From NCBI GenBank assembly GCA_016235045.1, contig JACRME010000004.1, positions 248,001 to 312,000 of the forward strand: DNA of 64,000 nucleotides, in the 5' to 3' direction. Under the pieces are notes generated by a model. The model had not been told where the DNA came from, made no database searches, and saw only the letters and a program-made list of their open reading frames with translations. Positions 41,751 to 50,921 of the stretch are shown piece by piece. The stretch is from Nitrosomonadales bacterium. GTDB taxonomy: Bacteria > Pseudomonadota > Gammaproteobacteria > Burkholderiales > Gallionellaceae. A program made the position numbers and the translations under genes. Each line of letters opens with the position of its first letter. Position 1 is the stretch's first letter.

Positions 41751-42955
41751 ACCTGCGCATCTACCTCACCGCACACTGGCAGGACGCCGCCTCGCCCTGC
41801 GCCTGGGCGCTGCTGGACGACGACGGCGGCCTGCGCGAATCCGGCACGGGCAATCTGGCGGCGATGCCGCAAAGCGACGATGCGACGGTGATCGTTTCCG
41901 CCGAACGCGTGCTGGCGACCACCGCCGTGCTGCCCAAGATCAAGCGCAGCAAGCTGGAAACGGCGCTGCCCTTTGCGCTCGAAGACGCATTGATCGACGA
42001 CGTCAGCGAGGCGCATGTCACCACCGGCGCCAAGTTGCCGGATGGACGCACGGCGCTGTACACGCTCAACAAGAATTGGCTGTCGCGTTTCCTCGATGCC
42101 AGCACTGCAGCCAAAGTACGCGTGCGCCGCATCGTGCCGGAATTCTGCCTGCTGCCAACACGCGCCAGCGAATGGAGCGTGGCGTGGGATGGCACGGAGG
42201 GTTTCCTGGCGACGGCGCACAGCCTGGGCGGCGCGCTGGACAGCGGCGACGATGCGCGCGCGCCGGTCGGACTGCAATTGCGCCTGCAAACCGATGCGCC
42301 CGCCGCATTGCGCCTGTTCGCGCTCGGCAGCGAAGTGCAAGCGCCGACCTGGGGCATCAAGGTACCGGTGATTTTCGAGAAACAGAGTTTCGATTGGCGC
42401 AGGGCGGACATCCCCGCCGACGCGCCGAACCTGCTGTGGGGCAAGTTCGCCCCGCCGCCGCGCATCAGCGAATATTTGCCCTGGCTGCGTCCGGCCCTGA
42501 TGGCGGCGCTGCTGCTGTTCGGCGTGGAAGTGGCGATCACCAACCTGGAATGGGCGCTGCTCGCCAACGAGAAACGCCAGTTGTCGAACGGCATGACCGA
42601 GACGTTCCGGGAAACCTTCGGCGCGGATGCCACCATCGTCGATGCGCCGTTGCAGATGCGGCGCAACGTGGCGCGCCTGCGCCATGCGGCGGGTGTCAGC
42701 GACGATGCGGATTTTTCGCCGCTGCTGGAAAAATTTTCCGGCGCATCGGCCGGCGTGCCCGGCAGCACTTTGCGCACGCTGCGTTATGACGACGGCAAAC
42801 TGGACATCGAAATGACGCTCGCCAGCGCGGACGCGCTCGGCACGTTGCAGCAACGCATTGCGGAAACGGGCTTGTCGGCGCAAGTGGTGGACCAGCATGA
42901 GGCGGGCAGCGGCATGAATATCCAGTTGCGCGTTGCGGCAGGAGGTGTGAAATGA
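41747..42955 (+). CDS. gspL: Type II secretion protein GspL
   Basis: A 402-residue bitopic protein. The start at 41747 overlaps the gspK stop. Residues 1-245 form the actin-like cytosolic domain that holds GspE. A membrane helix lies near 252-268 (PALMAALLLFGVEVAI). The periplasmic ferredoxin-like domain follows and pairs with GspM. Confidence 0.92.
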   Translation: MNLRIYLTAHWQDAASPCAWALLDDDGGLRESGTGNLAAMPQSDDATVIVSAERVLATTAVLPKIKRSKLETALPFALEDALIDDVSEAHVTTGAKLPDGRTALYTLNKNWLSRFLDASTAAKVRVRRIVPEFCLLPTRASEWSVAWDGTEGFLATAHSLGGALDSGDDARAPVGLQLRLQTDAPAALRLFALGSEVQAPTWGIKVPVIFEKQSFDWRRADIPADAPNLLWGKFAPPPRISEYLPWLRPALMAALLLFGVEVAITNLEWALLANEKRQLSNGMTETFRETFGADATIVDAPLQMRRNVARLRHAAGVSDDADFSPLLEKFSGASAGVPGSTLRTLRYDDGKLDIEMTLASADALGTLQQRIAETGLSAQVVDQHEAGSGMNIQLRVAAGGVK

Positions 42956-43455
42956 AACAACCCCTCGCCCAACTCAAGGCAAAACACTGGGACACGCTGA
43001 GCGCGACCGAGCAGAAGACCATTCTGCGCGGCGCATGGATACTCTTGCCGCTGCTGATGTACGGCCTGTTGTGGCAACCCGCGCATGAGGCGTTGCCCAA
43101 ACTGCAGGCGGCCCTGCCGCATTTGCGCGCACAGGCCGACCAGATGCAGACGCTCGCCGGACAGGCGCAATCGTTGCGCCAGCAGGCGCAGCTTGCCGTG
43201 CTGGACAGCGACGCGCTGAGGACTGCCGTGGAGAAAGCGGCGAAGGAAGCCAACCTGCCGTTGCTGGTGGTGCCGGGCGAACAGAACAGCGTGCGCATCA
43301 GCGCCGACAGCATCGCCTTCGCGCAGTGGCTGCAATGGCAGCGCGGCCTGGAGCAGACGCAGCATATCCGCGTGGCGTCGGCGATGCTGGTGGCCTCGCC
43401 CGAGCCGGGCATGGTGAAGGTGCAGGCGACGCTGACCAACGGGGCCGATCTGTGA
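42952..43455 (+). CDS. gspM: Type II secretion protein GspM
   Basis: A 167-residue protein with one helix near residues 28-44 (AWILLPLLMYGLLW) and a periplasmic ferredoxin-like domain preceded by a coiled stretch. It partners GspL in the assembly platform. It overlaps gspL and gspN by 4 bp each. Confidence 0.9.
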   Translation: MKQPLAQLKAKHWDTLSATEQKTILRGAWILLPLLMYGLLWQPAHEALPKLQAALPHLRAQADQMQTLAGQAQSLRQQAQLAVLDSDALRTAVEKAAKEANLPLLVVPGEQNSVRISADSIAFAQWLQWQRGLEQTQHIRVASAMLVASPEPGMVKVQATLTNGADL

Positions 43456-44198
43456 CGTCACGCCGGGTGTTGCAGATTCTGCTGTTCGGCTGCGTGTTCC
43501 TCGCCGGGCTGATCGGCTTTGCTCCCGCTTCGCTGATGGGTTCCGCGCTCGAACGCGCCTCCGGCGGCACGCTGACGCTGGCGCAGACGACAGGCAGCCT
43601 GTGGCGGGGTTCGGGCATCGCGCTGCTGCGTCTGAAAGCCCGTTCCCAGACGCTGGGCAGTTACCGCTGGAACCTGAAACCGTTCAGCGCCGCCCTGCAA
43701 GTGCAGGCGGGCGAAGCGACGCCGATGACGGTGCGTTATGTGCCTTTTGCCGGACGCATCGATATCGACAATTTGCATTTCACCCTGCCCGTCTCGGTAC
43801 TGGAAATCGCCGCACCGCAACTTGCCCCCTACCAATTCCAGGGTTCGCTCGACGCACACAGCGAACACCTGGCGCTGGATGCGGCCGGAATAAAAGGGCA
43901 GGTTTCGGTGGACTGGCTGGGCGCCGCTTCCGGCCTTTCCGAAATACGCCCGCTGGGCGACTACCGCATCCTGCTGCAGGGAAACGGCGCAGCGCTGGAT
44001 GCACAACTGTCGACCCTGTCCGGCAAATTGCAGTTGGCCGGCAAAGGCAGTTTCGACAAGGCGTCGGGCATGCGCTTCAACGGCACCGCGCAAGCCGCGC
44101 CCGGCGCGGCCGAGATGGAACTGAACGAGTTGCTGCACCACATCGGGCCGGAAGTCAGGCCGGGCGTGTTCACCTTGGCGCTGATGCCGCAGACTTGA
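43452..44198 (+). CDS. gspN: Type II secretion protein GspN
   Basis: A 248-residue protein with a GTG start overlapping the gspM stop. Residues 8-26 are a membrane anchor and the rest is a beta-rich periplasmic domain (TTGSLWRGSGIALLRLKARS). GspN is an accessory T2SS component of some proteobacteria. It closes the operon, and no gspO peptidase follows. Confidence 0.88.
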   Translation: MTSRRVLQILLFGCVFLAGLIGFAPASLMGSALERASGGTLTLAQTTGSLWRGSGIALLRLKARSQTLGSYRWNLKPFSAALQVQAGEATPMTVRYVPFAGRIDIDNLHFTLPVSVLEIAAPQLAPYQFQGSLDAHSEHLALDAAGIKGQVSVDWLGAASGLSEIRPLGDYRILLQGNGAALDAQLSTLSGKLQLAGKGSFDKASGMRFNGTAQAAPGAAEMELNELLHHIGPEVRPGVFTLALMPQT

Positions 44199-44200
44199 AA

Positions 44201-44236
44201 AACGAAAAGGGCGCTGTCTTTTGCAAAACAGCGCCC
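44201..44236 (-). terminator. Terminator of the Spy/CpxP-like gene
   Basis: GGGCGCTGT/ACAGCGCCC (44209-44217 with 44228-44236) is followed on the minus strand by TTTTCGTTTTT. It lies 26 bp after the minus-strand gene's stop, and may also end the gsp operon from the other side. Confidence 0.85.
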
Positions 44237-44261
44237 GCCACTCGTAAAAACCACCCGGTTG

Positions 44262-44717
44262 TTATTTCCAGCGGCGATGCCCGCGATCCCCGAACCCCGG
44301 CATTTGCTCGTCGAAGACTTTTTGCTGCTCCGGCGTCAGCACCGCATAGAACTCTTTCAATGCGGCCAGATGCTCGGTCATCTTCTTTTCCATCGTGCGC
44401 ATGTGCTCCAGGCCTTTTTCCATGCGCTGCGGCGCATTCAGCTTGTCCATTTCATCCGGATCGGGACGTGCCCCGCCCGCCATCGGGTTGACTGCCGCGA
44501 ATTTCTTCCACGCCGGTTCCTGCTGGGCGGTCAATTTCAGTTTGTCGTGCAGCGTGGCAAGGTGCTTCTCGTGCATTTTTTCCATGCGCCCGCTGTCCAT
44601 GCCCATCATTCCGCCGCGTCCGCCATAGCCGCAATCTTCGCCGCCGCGCGCATACACGCTCGCCGACAGTGCGGCAATTGCCATGCCTGCCATCAACATC
44701 TTCACTGACTTGTTCAT
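44262..44717 (-). CDS. Spy/CpxP-family periplasmic stress protein
   Basis: A 151-residue protein with a signal peptide (residues 1-22). The LTxxQ-type motifs of Spy/CpxP proteins are present: LTAQQEPAWKKF and LTPEQQKVFDEQ. The mature N-terminus is rich in Gly, Met and His (GGMMGMDSGRMEKMHEKH), suggesting metal binding. GGAG lies 7 bp before ATG 44717. It is divergent from an OmpR/EnvZ-type pair, matching the cpxP-cpxRA layout. It may be a chaperone and a feedback inhibitor of the sensor. Confidence 0.82.
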   Translation of the reverse strand: MNKSVKMLMAGMAIAALSASVYARGGEDCGYGGRGGMMGMDSGRMEKMHEKHLATLHDKLKLTAQQEPAWKKFAAVNPMAGGARPDPDEMDKLNAPQRMEKGLEHMRTMEKKMTEHLAALKEFYAVLTPEQQKVFDEQMPGFGDRGHRRWK

Positions 44718-44869
44718 GATCGTTCTCCATTGTTGGTTGAATTGCGTGCCACCAGGCACGGTGCCCATTTAACCCGGCGCATGTATCCGGCGTATGTCGG
44801 CTGGCGGCGGTTTTGTACGGATTTGTATCCGTTGCCCGCGGGAGCGGATTTCGTTGTAATGTCCGCTTC

Positions 44870-45598
44870 ATGACGACTTCCACTCCATCGCCGCGCATCC
44901 TGATCGTGGATGACGATGCGGATATCCGCAGCCTGCTGGCCGATTATCTCGGCGAGCAGGGCTGGCATATCAGCACGGCAGCGGACGGAATGGAAATGCA
45001 GCAGGTGCTGGATACCGCCTCCATCGACCTGATCGTGCTCGATCTCACCCTGCCCGGCAGCGACGGGCTGACCTTGTGCCGCGATCTGCGCGCCCGCTCC
45101 GCCATTCCGGTGATCATGCTCACCGCACGCAGTGCGCCGCTGGACCGCATCCTCGGGCTGGAAATGGGCGCCGACGACTATTTATGCAAGCCGTTCGAGC
45201 CGCGCGAACTGCTGGTGCGCATCCGCAACGTGTTGCGCCGCAGTGATTCGACCTCCCGCGACGGCGGCAGTTCATCCGCGCTGTGGCACTTCGCCGGCTG
45301 GACGCTGGACGAAACCACGCGCCAATTGCAAAACACCGCCGGCCTTGTGGTCATGCTTTCCGGCGGCGAATACCGCCTGCTCAAGGTGCTGCTGGAACGC
45401 CCCAATCGCGCGCTCAACCGCGACCAGTTGCTGACGCTGACCCAGGGGCGCGAGACCGACCCGCTCGACCGCTCCGTCGATCTGCACATCAGCCGCCTGC
45501 GCCAGAAACTGGGCGACGATGCGCGCGCGCCCAAACTCATCAAGACGCTGCGCAACGAAGGTTACTTGCTGGCAGCTACTGTAAAGCGGGGTGAATGA
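44870..45598 (+). CDS. OmpR-family response regulator (CpxR/RstA-like)
   Basis: A 242-residue regulator. The receiver domain (residues 8-122) has the acidic pocket VDDDAD and phospho-acceptor D58 in LIVLDLTLPG. The C-terminal winged helix (about 145-238) is PhoB-type (GGEYRLLKVLLERPNRALNR, DRSVDLHISRLRQKLG). The ATG at 44870 gives the normal N-terminus; an upstream in-frame start is less likely. It overlaps the sensor gene and probably controls the divergent Spy-like gene. Confidence 0.92.
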   Translation: MTTSTPSPRILIVDDDADIRSLLADYLGEQGWHISTAADGMEMQQVLDTASIDLIVLDLTLPGSDGLTLCRDLRARSAIPVIMLTARSAPLDRILGLEMGADDYLCKPFEPRELLVRIRNVLRRSDSTSRDGGSSSALWHFAGWTLDETTRQLQNTAGLVVMLSGGEYRLLKVLLERPNRALNRDQLLTLTQGRETDPLDRSVDLHISRLRQKLGDDARAPKLIKTLRNEGYLLAATVKRGE

Positions 45599-46943
45599 TA
45601 TGTTTTCGATGTTCCGCTCCATGCACGGACGCCTGTTCCTGATCCTGCTGGTGGGCATCATCGTCACGGCAACCGGCACCATGCTGCTCACCCACAGCAG
45701 GCAACACGAGATGTTCGAGCGCGTGCGCGCCCACCATCTGGCGACCGAGATCGAGGATCTGGTCGAGATACTGAAAGACATGCCGCTATCGGAACGCGAC
45801 GATTTCCTGCGCGCGCCGCACGGCATGGGCATACGCGGCCGCCTGGAGCACGGCGACGCGCCGGCGTTCGGCATGCGCGACGACATGCTGGAAAAAGTGC
45901 TGCACCGCCGGCTGGACGACGTGCATGCCGAAGCGGAACTGCCGAGCAAGGCTGCCTGCGGCGACGACCCACCGGAACGGCACCGGCACATGCCCGCACC
46001 GCCCCTGTGCCAGCGCGTGCGCCTCGCGCTGGAAGACGGCAGCACCCTGGCGCTGACGATCCCGATGCCGCCCATGCGCGAACCGGCCTACACGCCGCCG
46101 ACCTGGAGCGCCATGCTGCTGTTCGCGTCCTGCATCGGCCTGCTCGCCTGGCTGGTGGCGCGCATCGCCACCCGTCCGTTGCGGCAACTGGCCGATGCGG
46201 CCGACAAGCTCGACATCGCCCGCGTCGGCGAACTGCTGCCCGAGCGCGGCAGCAGCGAGGTGCGCGCCGCCACGCGCGCGTTCAACCGCATGCAAAAGCG
46301 CATCTACGAGGACGTGCGCGAACGAACCGGCATGCTGGCCGCGATCACCCACGACTTGCAGACCCCGCTGACGCGCCTGCGCCTGCGCCTGGAAAAATTG
46401 CCGGACGAAGCGCTGCGCAACAAACTGGTCGGCGACATGCAGGCCATGCAGCAGATGCTGCAGGAGGGACTGGAACTCGCGCGCAGCATGGACAGCAGCG
46501 AAACGCAGCAACTGCTCGACCTCGATTCGCTGCTGGACAGCCTGTGCAGCGACGCGGCCGAGGCCGGACAGCAGGTCGAGTATGCCGGGCACGCCACCGT
46601 GCGCCTGAAGGCGTATCCGTCGGCATTGCGCCGCGCCCTGTCCAACCTGCTCGACAATGCGGTGAAATACGGCCAGCGCGCCGAGGTTTCGTTGACGCGG
46701 GATGCGCAGCATTGCCACATCCGCATCCGCGATTTCGGCCCAGGCATCCCGCCGGAATTGATGGATACCGTATTCACCCCGTTCTACCGCATCGAACGCT
46801 CGCGCTCGCGCGAAACCGGCGGCACCGGGTTGGGACTCGCTATCGCCCGCAACATTGTGCAGCGCCACAATGGCGAATTGACGCTGTCCAATCATCCCGC
46901 GGGCGGGTTGCAAGCGGACGTCGTACTGCCGCTAACCGGTTAG
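45591..46943 (+). CDS. Histidine kinase with His-rich periplasmic sensor loop
   Basis: A 450-residue sensor if it starts at GTG 45591; ATG 45600 is an alternative. Helices lie at about 15-35 and 173-192. The periplasmic loop between them is rich in His, Met and acidic residues and has two cysteines, as expected for metal sensing. A HAMP domain follows. The phospho-acceptor is H254 in AAITHDLQTPLTRLRLR. ATP-binding boxes are LLDNAVKYG, DFGPGIP and GGTGLGLAIA. It pairs with the OmpR-type regulator upstream. Confidence 0.92.
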   Translation: MNDMFSMFRSMHGRLFLILLVGIIVTATGTMLLTHSRQHEMFERVRAHHLATEIEDLVEILKDMPLSERDDFLRAPHGMGIRGRLEHGDAPAFGMRDDMLEKVLHRRLDDVHAEAELPSKAACGDDPPERHRHMPAPPLCQRVRLALEDGSTLALTIPMPPMREPAYTPPTWSAMLLFASCIGLLAWLVARIATRPLRQLADAADKLDIARVGELLPERGSSEVRAATRAFNRMQKRIYEDVRERTGMLAAITHDLQTPLTRLRLRLEKLPDEALRNKLVGDMQAMQQMLQEGLELARSMDSSETQQLLDLDSLLDSLCSDAAEAGQQVEYAGHATVRLKAYPSALRRALSNLLDNAVKYGQRAEVSLTRDAQHCHIRIRDFGPGIPPELMDTVFTPFYRIERSRSRETGGTGLGLAIARNIVQRHNGELTLSNHPAGGLQADVVLPLTG

Positions 46944-46955
46944 GGGTGCCCTCCG

Positions 46956-46977
46956 CTATAATCTGCACCCTTTGCAG
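46956..46977 (+). promoter_or_regulatory. Candidate aroE promoter with adjacent dyad
   Basis: TATAAT (46956-46961) lies 31 bp before aroE, with only a weak -35. It is directly followed by the dyad TCTGCA-N5-TGCAGA (46961-46977), possibly a regulator site. Confidence 0.45.
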
Positions 46978-46991
46978 ACGCACGTGCCCGC

Positions 46992-47798
46992 ATGACCGAC
47001 CGTTACGCCGTTATCGGCAATCCCATTTCGCATAGCAAATCGCCGCTGATCCACCGTCTGTTCGCCGAACAGACCGGGCAGGACATGAGCTATGAAGCCA
47101 TCGAGGCGCCGCAGGAGGGCTTCGCCGCCACCGTGCAGCGTCTGCGCGCCGAAGGCTATCTCGGCTGCAACGTGACCGTGCCGTTCAAGTTCGAGGCCTA
47201 TGCGCTGTGCGACCAGCTCGGCAGCCGGGCGCGCGAGGCCAAGGCCGTCAACACGCTGCTGTTCCGGGACGGCGAGATCCTCGGCACCAACACCGATGGC
47301 GTCGGCCTGCTCGCCGATATCGAGAAGAATCTTGGCTTCAAGCTGATGTGGAAAGACGCGCTGCTGCTCGGCGCGGGCGGCGCGGCTGCGGGCGTGGTGT
47401 GGCCGCTGTTCAATGCCGGCGCGGGCGTGGTCATCGCCAACCGCACCGTCGCCAAGGCGCAACTGCTGGCCGAGGAATTCACCGGAGCGGGCACGGTGTA
47501 CGCGCGCCGCTACGACGAATTGGCGGGCAAGCAGTTCGATCTCGTGATCAACGCCACTTCCAGCAGCCTGGCGGACGAATTGCCGCCCTTGCCCGACGGC
47601 TTGTTCAAGCCCGGCGCCCTGGCCTACGACATGATGTACGGGCGCGAAACGCCGTTCATGGCGTTTGCGCGCAGGCAGGGCGCCGCGATTGTTTCCGATG
47701 GCCTCGGCATGCTGGTGGAACAGGCGGCCGAGGCCTTTTACCTGTGGCGCAATGTGCGACCGGATACCCAACCCGTACTCGATAAGCTGCGCAAATGA
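46992..47798 (+). CDS. aroE: Shikimate dehydrogenase
   Basis: A 268-residue enzyme reducing 3-dehydroshikimate with NADPH in aromatic amino acid synthesis. The substrate site has NPISHSKSP, NVTVPFK with the catalytic lysine, and GTNTDGVG with the catalytic aspartate. The NADP site is LLLGAGGAAAGVV, followed by VIANRTVAKA. It overlaps mtgA by 4 bp, the usual betaproteobacterial pair. Confidence 0.97.
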   Translation: MTDRYAVIGNPISHSKSPLIHRLFAEQTGQDMSYEAIEAPQEGFAATVQRLRAEGYLGCNVTVPFKFEAYALCDQLGSRAREAKAVNTLLFRDGEILGTNTDGVGLLADIEKNLGFKLMWKDALLLGAGGAAAGVVWPLFNAGAGVVIANRTVAKAQLLAEEFTGAGTVYARRYDELAGKQFDLVINATSSSLADELPPLPDGLFKPGALAYDMMYGRETPFMAFARRQGAAIVSDGLGMLVEQAAEAFYLWRNVRPDTQPVLDKLRK

Positions 47799-48490
47799 AA
47801 ATCGTTAAAAGCCTGTTCTGGCGCGTGGTGCTGGCGCTGTTACTGCTGTTGGTGCTGTATCAACTGTGGCTGTTCGCGCATATCTGCTGGTGGATCAAGT
47901 TCAACCCGGCCACCAGCGCCTTCATGGAAGACCGCCTGGAACTGATGCAGGACAAAAACCCCAAGGCCGGGCTGAAATACAAATGGGTGCCCTACGCAAA
48001 GATTTCCGGCAACCTCAAGCGCGCGCTCATCGTCGCCGAGGACGCCAGATTCGTCGACCACGAAGGCTTCGATTGGGAAGGCATTGCCAAGGCGTACGAA
48101 AAAAACCTGAAGAAGGGCAAGATCGTCGCGGGCGGTTCCACCATCAGCCAGCAACTGGCCAAGAACCTGTTCCTCTCCACCAAGCGCACGCCCTGGCGCA
48201 AAGCCGAGGAAGCGGTCATCACCCTGATGCTGGAAGCGACGATGGACAAGCGGCGCATTTTCGAGATTTACCTGAACGTCATCGAATGGGGCAACGGCGT
48301 GTTCGGCGCCGAAGCGGCGGCACGGCATTATTTCGGCGTCAGTGCCTCCGAGCTCGGCCCGGAGCAAGCCGCCAAGCTCGCCGCCATGGTGCCCAACCCG
48401 CGCTACTACGACCGCAACCGCGAAGCGCCCGGCATGCTCGCCAAGACCTTCGTCATTCTCGACCGCATGATCGATGCGGAAATCCCCTGA
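47795..48490 (+). CDS. mtgA: Monofunctional peptidoglycan transglycosylase
   Basis: A 231-residue GT51 glycosyltransferase. Residues 8-28 are the membrane anchor. The catalytic glutamates lie in VAEDARFVDHEGFDW and in FEIYLNVIEWG, with the conserved GGSTISQQLAKNLFL between. It polymerises lipid II without a transpeptidase domain. Confidence 0.95.
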   Translation: MKIVKSLFWRVVLALLLLLVLYQLWLFAHICWWIKFNPATSAFMEDRLELMQDKNPKAGLKYKWVPYAKISGNLKRALIVAEDARFVDHEGFDWEGIAKAYEKNLKKGKIVAGGSTISQQLAKNLFLSTKRTPWRKAEEAVITLMLEATMDKRRIFEIYLNVIEWGNGVFGAEAAARHYFGVSASELGPEQAAKLAAMVPNPRYYDRNREAPGMLAKTFVILDRMIDAEIP

Positions 48491-48550
48491 GACGTACGTG
48501 CATTGCGAAGCAAGAAGGCGTTAGCCCGAATTTTTCATGAGGCAGTTTTT

Positions 48551-48615
48551 GTAGGAGCCCGGCTCGCCGGGCGATTTCCGCATAAACCTTATCGCGCAAC
48601 AAGTTGCGCTCCTAC
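48551..48615. repeat. GTAGGAGC palindromic element
   Basis: A 65-bp unit with GTAGGAGC/GCTCCTAC ends and two internal hairpins, GCCCGGC-TC-GCCGGGC and GCGCAAC-AA-GTTGCGC. It is a REP-like dispersed repeat after mtgA. The rest of the 48491-48716 gap shows no gene. Confidence 0.8.
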
Positions 48616-48716
48616 GGGCAGGCTGGTAATCCAAATTGGATTTGGCTCGATGAGTCCTTATTCAAATAGCCATGCGATTTCGGCGATTCGCGGAGGAAGT
48701 TGGTGAACTATCCGGG

Positions 48717-49343
48717 CTAGAACGACTCGCCCCGGTACTTGCGGTATAAATCCAGCACCTGCGGCACATAATTCGTCGTCTCGCGATACGGGGGAATCCG
48801 GTTGCCGTATTTCGCGACGGCGGTCTCGCCCGAGTTGTAGGCGGCCAGCGCCAGGCTGACGTCGTTGTCGTATCGCTTCAGCAGATATTGAAGGTACCTG
48901 GCGCCGCCGTGCAGGTTCTGCAGCGGATCCAGCGGGTCGGCCACGCCATAGCGCCGGACAATGTTCGGCATGAGCTGCATCAAACCTGCCGCACCCTTCC
49001 TTGAAACGGCCTTCGACCGGTAGCGCGATTCCACGGTGATCACGGCATGCAGCAACGCGCTATCCAGGCCGTAGGTTACGGCGACCTTCTCGACGGCCCT
49101 GTCGTAACGCGCCTTCTTGGCAATCGCCGGCGACGGATTGGCCTCGGGCGCGGCCGCTTTGACAACCGGTGCGCGCACCAGCAACTGGTAGCGGTCATCC
49201 GCGGGGACATTGCTCAGATTCACCGTGCCGTCGTTCGCGGTAAAGGAGTAGACGCTGGCCTCGGCCGGATGCCCAATGCCGAGCGTGGCCGCCATCAATG
49301 CCGGCAAGGCCGGATACAGCAGGATGTGTCCCGATGCCACCAT
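48717..49343 (-). CDS. Lytic transglycosylase (Slt domain)
   Basis: A 208-residue exported enzyme with a signal peptide at residues 1-27. A short DUF4124-like segment precedes the SLT domain at about 90-200. The catalytic glutamate is in HAVITVESRYRSKA, followed by GAAGLMQLMPNI and the YNSGETAV block. AGGGAG lies 6 bp before ATG 49343; upstream in-frame starts add no recognisable sequence. It cleaves peptidoglycan and may make room for envelope-spanning machines. Confidence 0.88.
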   Translation of the reverse strand: MVASGHILLYPALPALMAATLGIGHPAEASVYSFTANDGTVNLSNVPADDRYQLLVRAPVVKAAAPEANPSPAIAKKARYDRAVEKVAVTYGLDSALLHAVITVESRYRSKAVSRKGAAGLMQLMPNIVRRYGVADPLDPLQNLHGGARYLQYLLKRYDNDVSLALAAYNSGETAVAKYGNRIPPYRETTNYVPQVLDLYRKYRGESF

Positions 49344-49508
49344 GTCTGCTCCCTGTGTGTACGACCGTTTCCGGTTGTCGTATGGGCGCAGGTTAAGCGT
49401 GAAAATCCCCTTGTTCAATAAGGTGAACACCGTAAATCCGGGGTTGTTCAATTGTGAAATGTGCTGCAAAGTAGTAACTGGTTCGGCAACAAGAGCTACG
49501 GAATCGAT

Positions 49509-50870
49509 ATGTTCAAATTACAGCGCTTCTATTCGTTATCCAGCTTCATCGTCATTTTTGTCGCTGCTGCGCTCGTGACCCTGTTTTTCCGGCAAGTGAC
49601 CCTGCATTGGGTTCGGCACCTGACGGAAGCCAGCCATCAGGCCGTGGCGCAGACGGCGCTGAATTCCGTCTCCGCCGAACTCGAGGCTTACCTCGACACC
49701 GCCAATGCGAGCGGGCGCGAACCCGGTTGGCCCGGCCTGCCGGCCGGGCTGGCGGCAAGAATCCGGAAAATGACGCAGGGCACATCGGTGGACAGGATCG
49801 ATATCTACCACCGCAACGGCTTGCTGCTCTTCTCAACCACAGGCACACCGGACGACGATATGCGCAACACCCCGGCTTTCCAGTCGGCCCTGGCCGGCAA
49901 CGCGACCAGCACCATGATCGTCCGCGGCTTCTTCAACCGCCTCCAGGCCGCCACCGACAAAGACAACGTAATGCAAACCTATGTACCGATCCGCAGCGAA
50001 CCCGCCGCGCCGGTAACGGGCGTGTTTTATATCCATTCCGACATGAGCCACCTGGTCGGGGAAAGCGACAGGATGATGCTTTACATCATGGCGGGGGCCG
50101 AACTCATCCTTGCGCTCATGTTCGCCATATTGCTGCTGGTCGTGCGCTATGCCAGGAACATCATCGATACCCAGCACACGACCATGCGGGACAGGACCGC
50201 CAGCCTGGAAATCCTTTCCAGGCGCTTGCTGAAAGGCGACGAGTTGCAGAAAAAGAAAATAGCCACCGACCTGCATGAAGGGCTGGCGCAGACGCTGAGT
50301 GCCATCAAGGTCAATGTGGAGAGCACCAGGCTGAAAAAAACCGCCGCCGCCAACGCGCCGTCGCTGGAATCCATTGTTCCGGTGCTGCAGCATGCCATTC
50401 ACGAAGTCCGCACCATCGCGACCGAATTGCATCCCGCCAGCCTGGACGACCTCGGCCTGCTGCCGACCATCAACTGGTTTTGCCGCGAATTCGAGCGCCA
50501 GCATCCGGAAATCCGCATCCAGCGGGAGATTTCGTTGCAGGAAGCAAGCATCCCGCCGCAACTGAAAATCGACATTTACCGCATCGTCGAATCCGCCTTC
50601 AAGAACATCGCGAAATACTCGAACACCGACCGGATCAATTTTGGCCTGCGCCAGGCCGGTGACATGATCCACCTGATCATAGAAGACACCCCGACCGTGC
50701 AGCCCGCGGCGGCGCACACCGCTACCGCTCAGACCGATTCCGGCGCCTATCCGAAATACCGCTTCGCCGAGGTCATGGAGCGCACGTCGTTGTCGGGCGG
50801 AATTTTCTCGACTTCGATGGAAAAATTCGGCGGAGTCACCCTGCACGCGTCGTGGGCCTGCGGGGAATAG
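49509..50870 (+). CDS. NarX-type sensor kinase with degenerate ATP-binding domain
   Basis: A 453-residue membrane sensor. Helices lie at 12-28 and 190-212 around a periplasmic domain. The HisKA_3 phospho-acceptor is H256 in IATDLHEGLAQTLSAIK. The ATPase domain keeps LHPASLDDLGLLPTINW and an N-box-like SAFKNIAKYS. The usual D-N-G-x-G-F box is replaced by IIEDTPTVQPAAAH, and the second glycine box is poor (KYRFAEVMERTSLSGG). It is convergent with a NarL-type regulator. It may lack kinase activity and act as a phosphatase or partner protein. Confidence 0.82.
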   Translation: MFKLQRFYSLSSFIVIFVAAALVTLFFRQVTLHWVRHLTEASHQAVAQTALNSVSAELEAYLDTANASGREPGWPGLPAGLAARIRKMTQGTSVDRIDIYHRNGLLLFSTTGTPDDDMRNTPAFQSALAGNATSTMIVRGFFNRLQAATDKDNVMQTYVPIRSEPAAPVTGVFYIHSDMSHLVGESDRMMLYIMAGAELILALMFAILLLVVRYARNIIDTQHTTMRDRTASLEILSRRLLKGDELQKKKIATDLHEGLAQTLSAIKVNVESTRLKKTAAANAPSLESIVPVLQHAIHEVRTIATELHPASLDDLGLLPTINWFCREFERQHPEIRIQREISLQEASIPPQLKIDIYRIVESAFKNIAKYSNTDRINFGLRQAGDMIHLIIEDTPTVQPAAAHTATAQTDSGAYPKYRFAEVMERTSLSGGIFSTSMEKFGGVTLHASWACGE

Positions 50871-50882
50871 ATCGCGCGCAGG

Positions 50883-50900
50883 CACCGGCCTCCGCCGGTG
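50883..50900. terminator. Hairpin between convergent sensor and regulator genes
   Basis: CACCGGC-CTCC-GCCGGTG, a perfect 7-bp stem in the 51-bp gap between the two convergent genes. Confidence 0.6.
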
Positions 50901-50921
50901 TGACGACTGATCGGCAACTCC

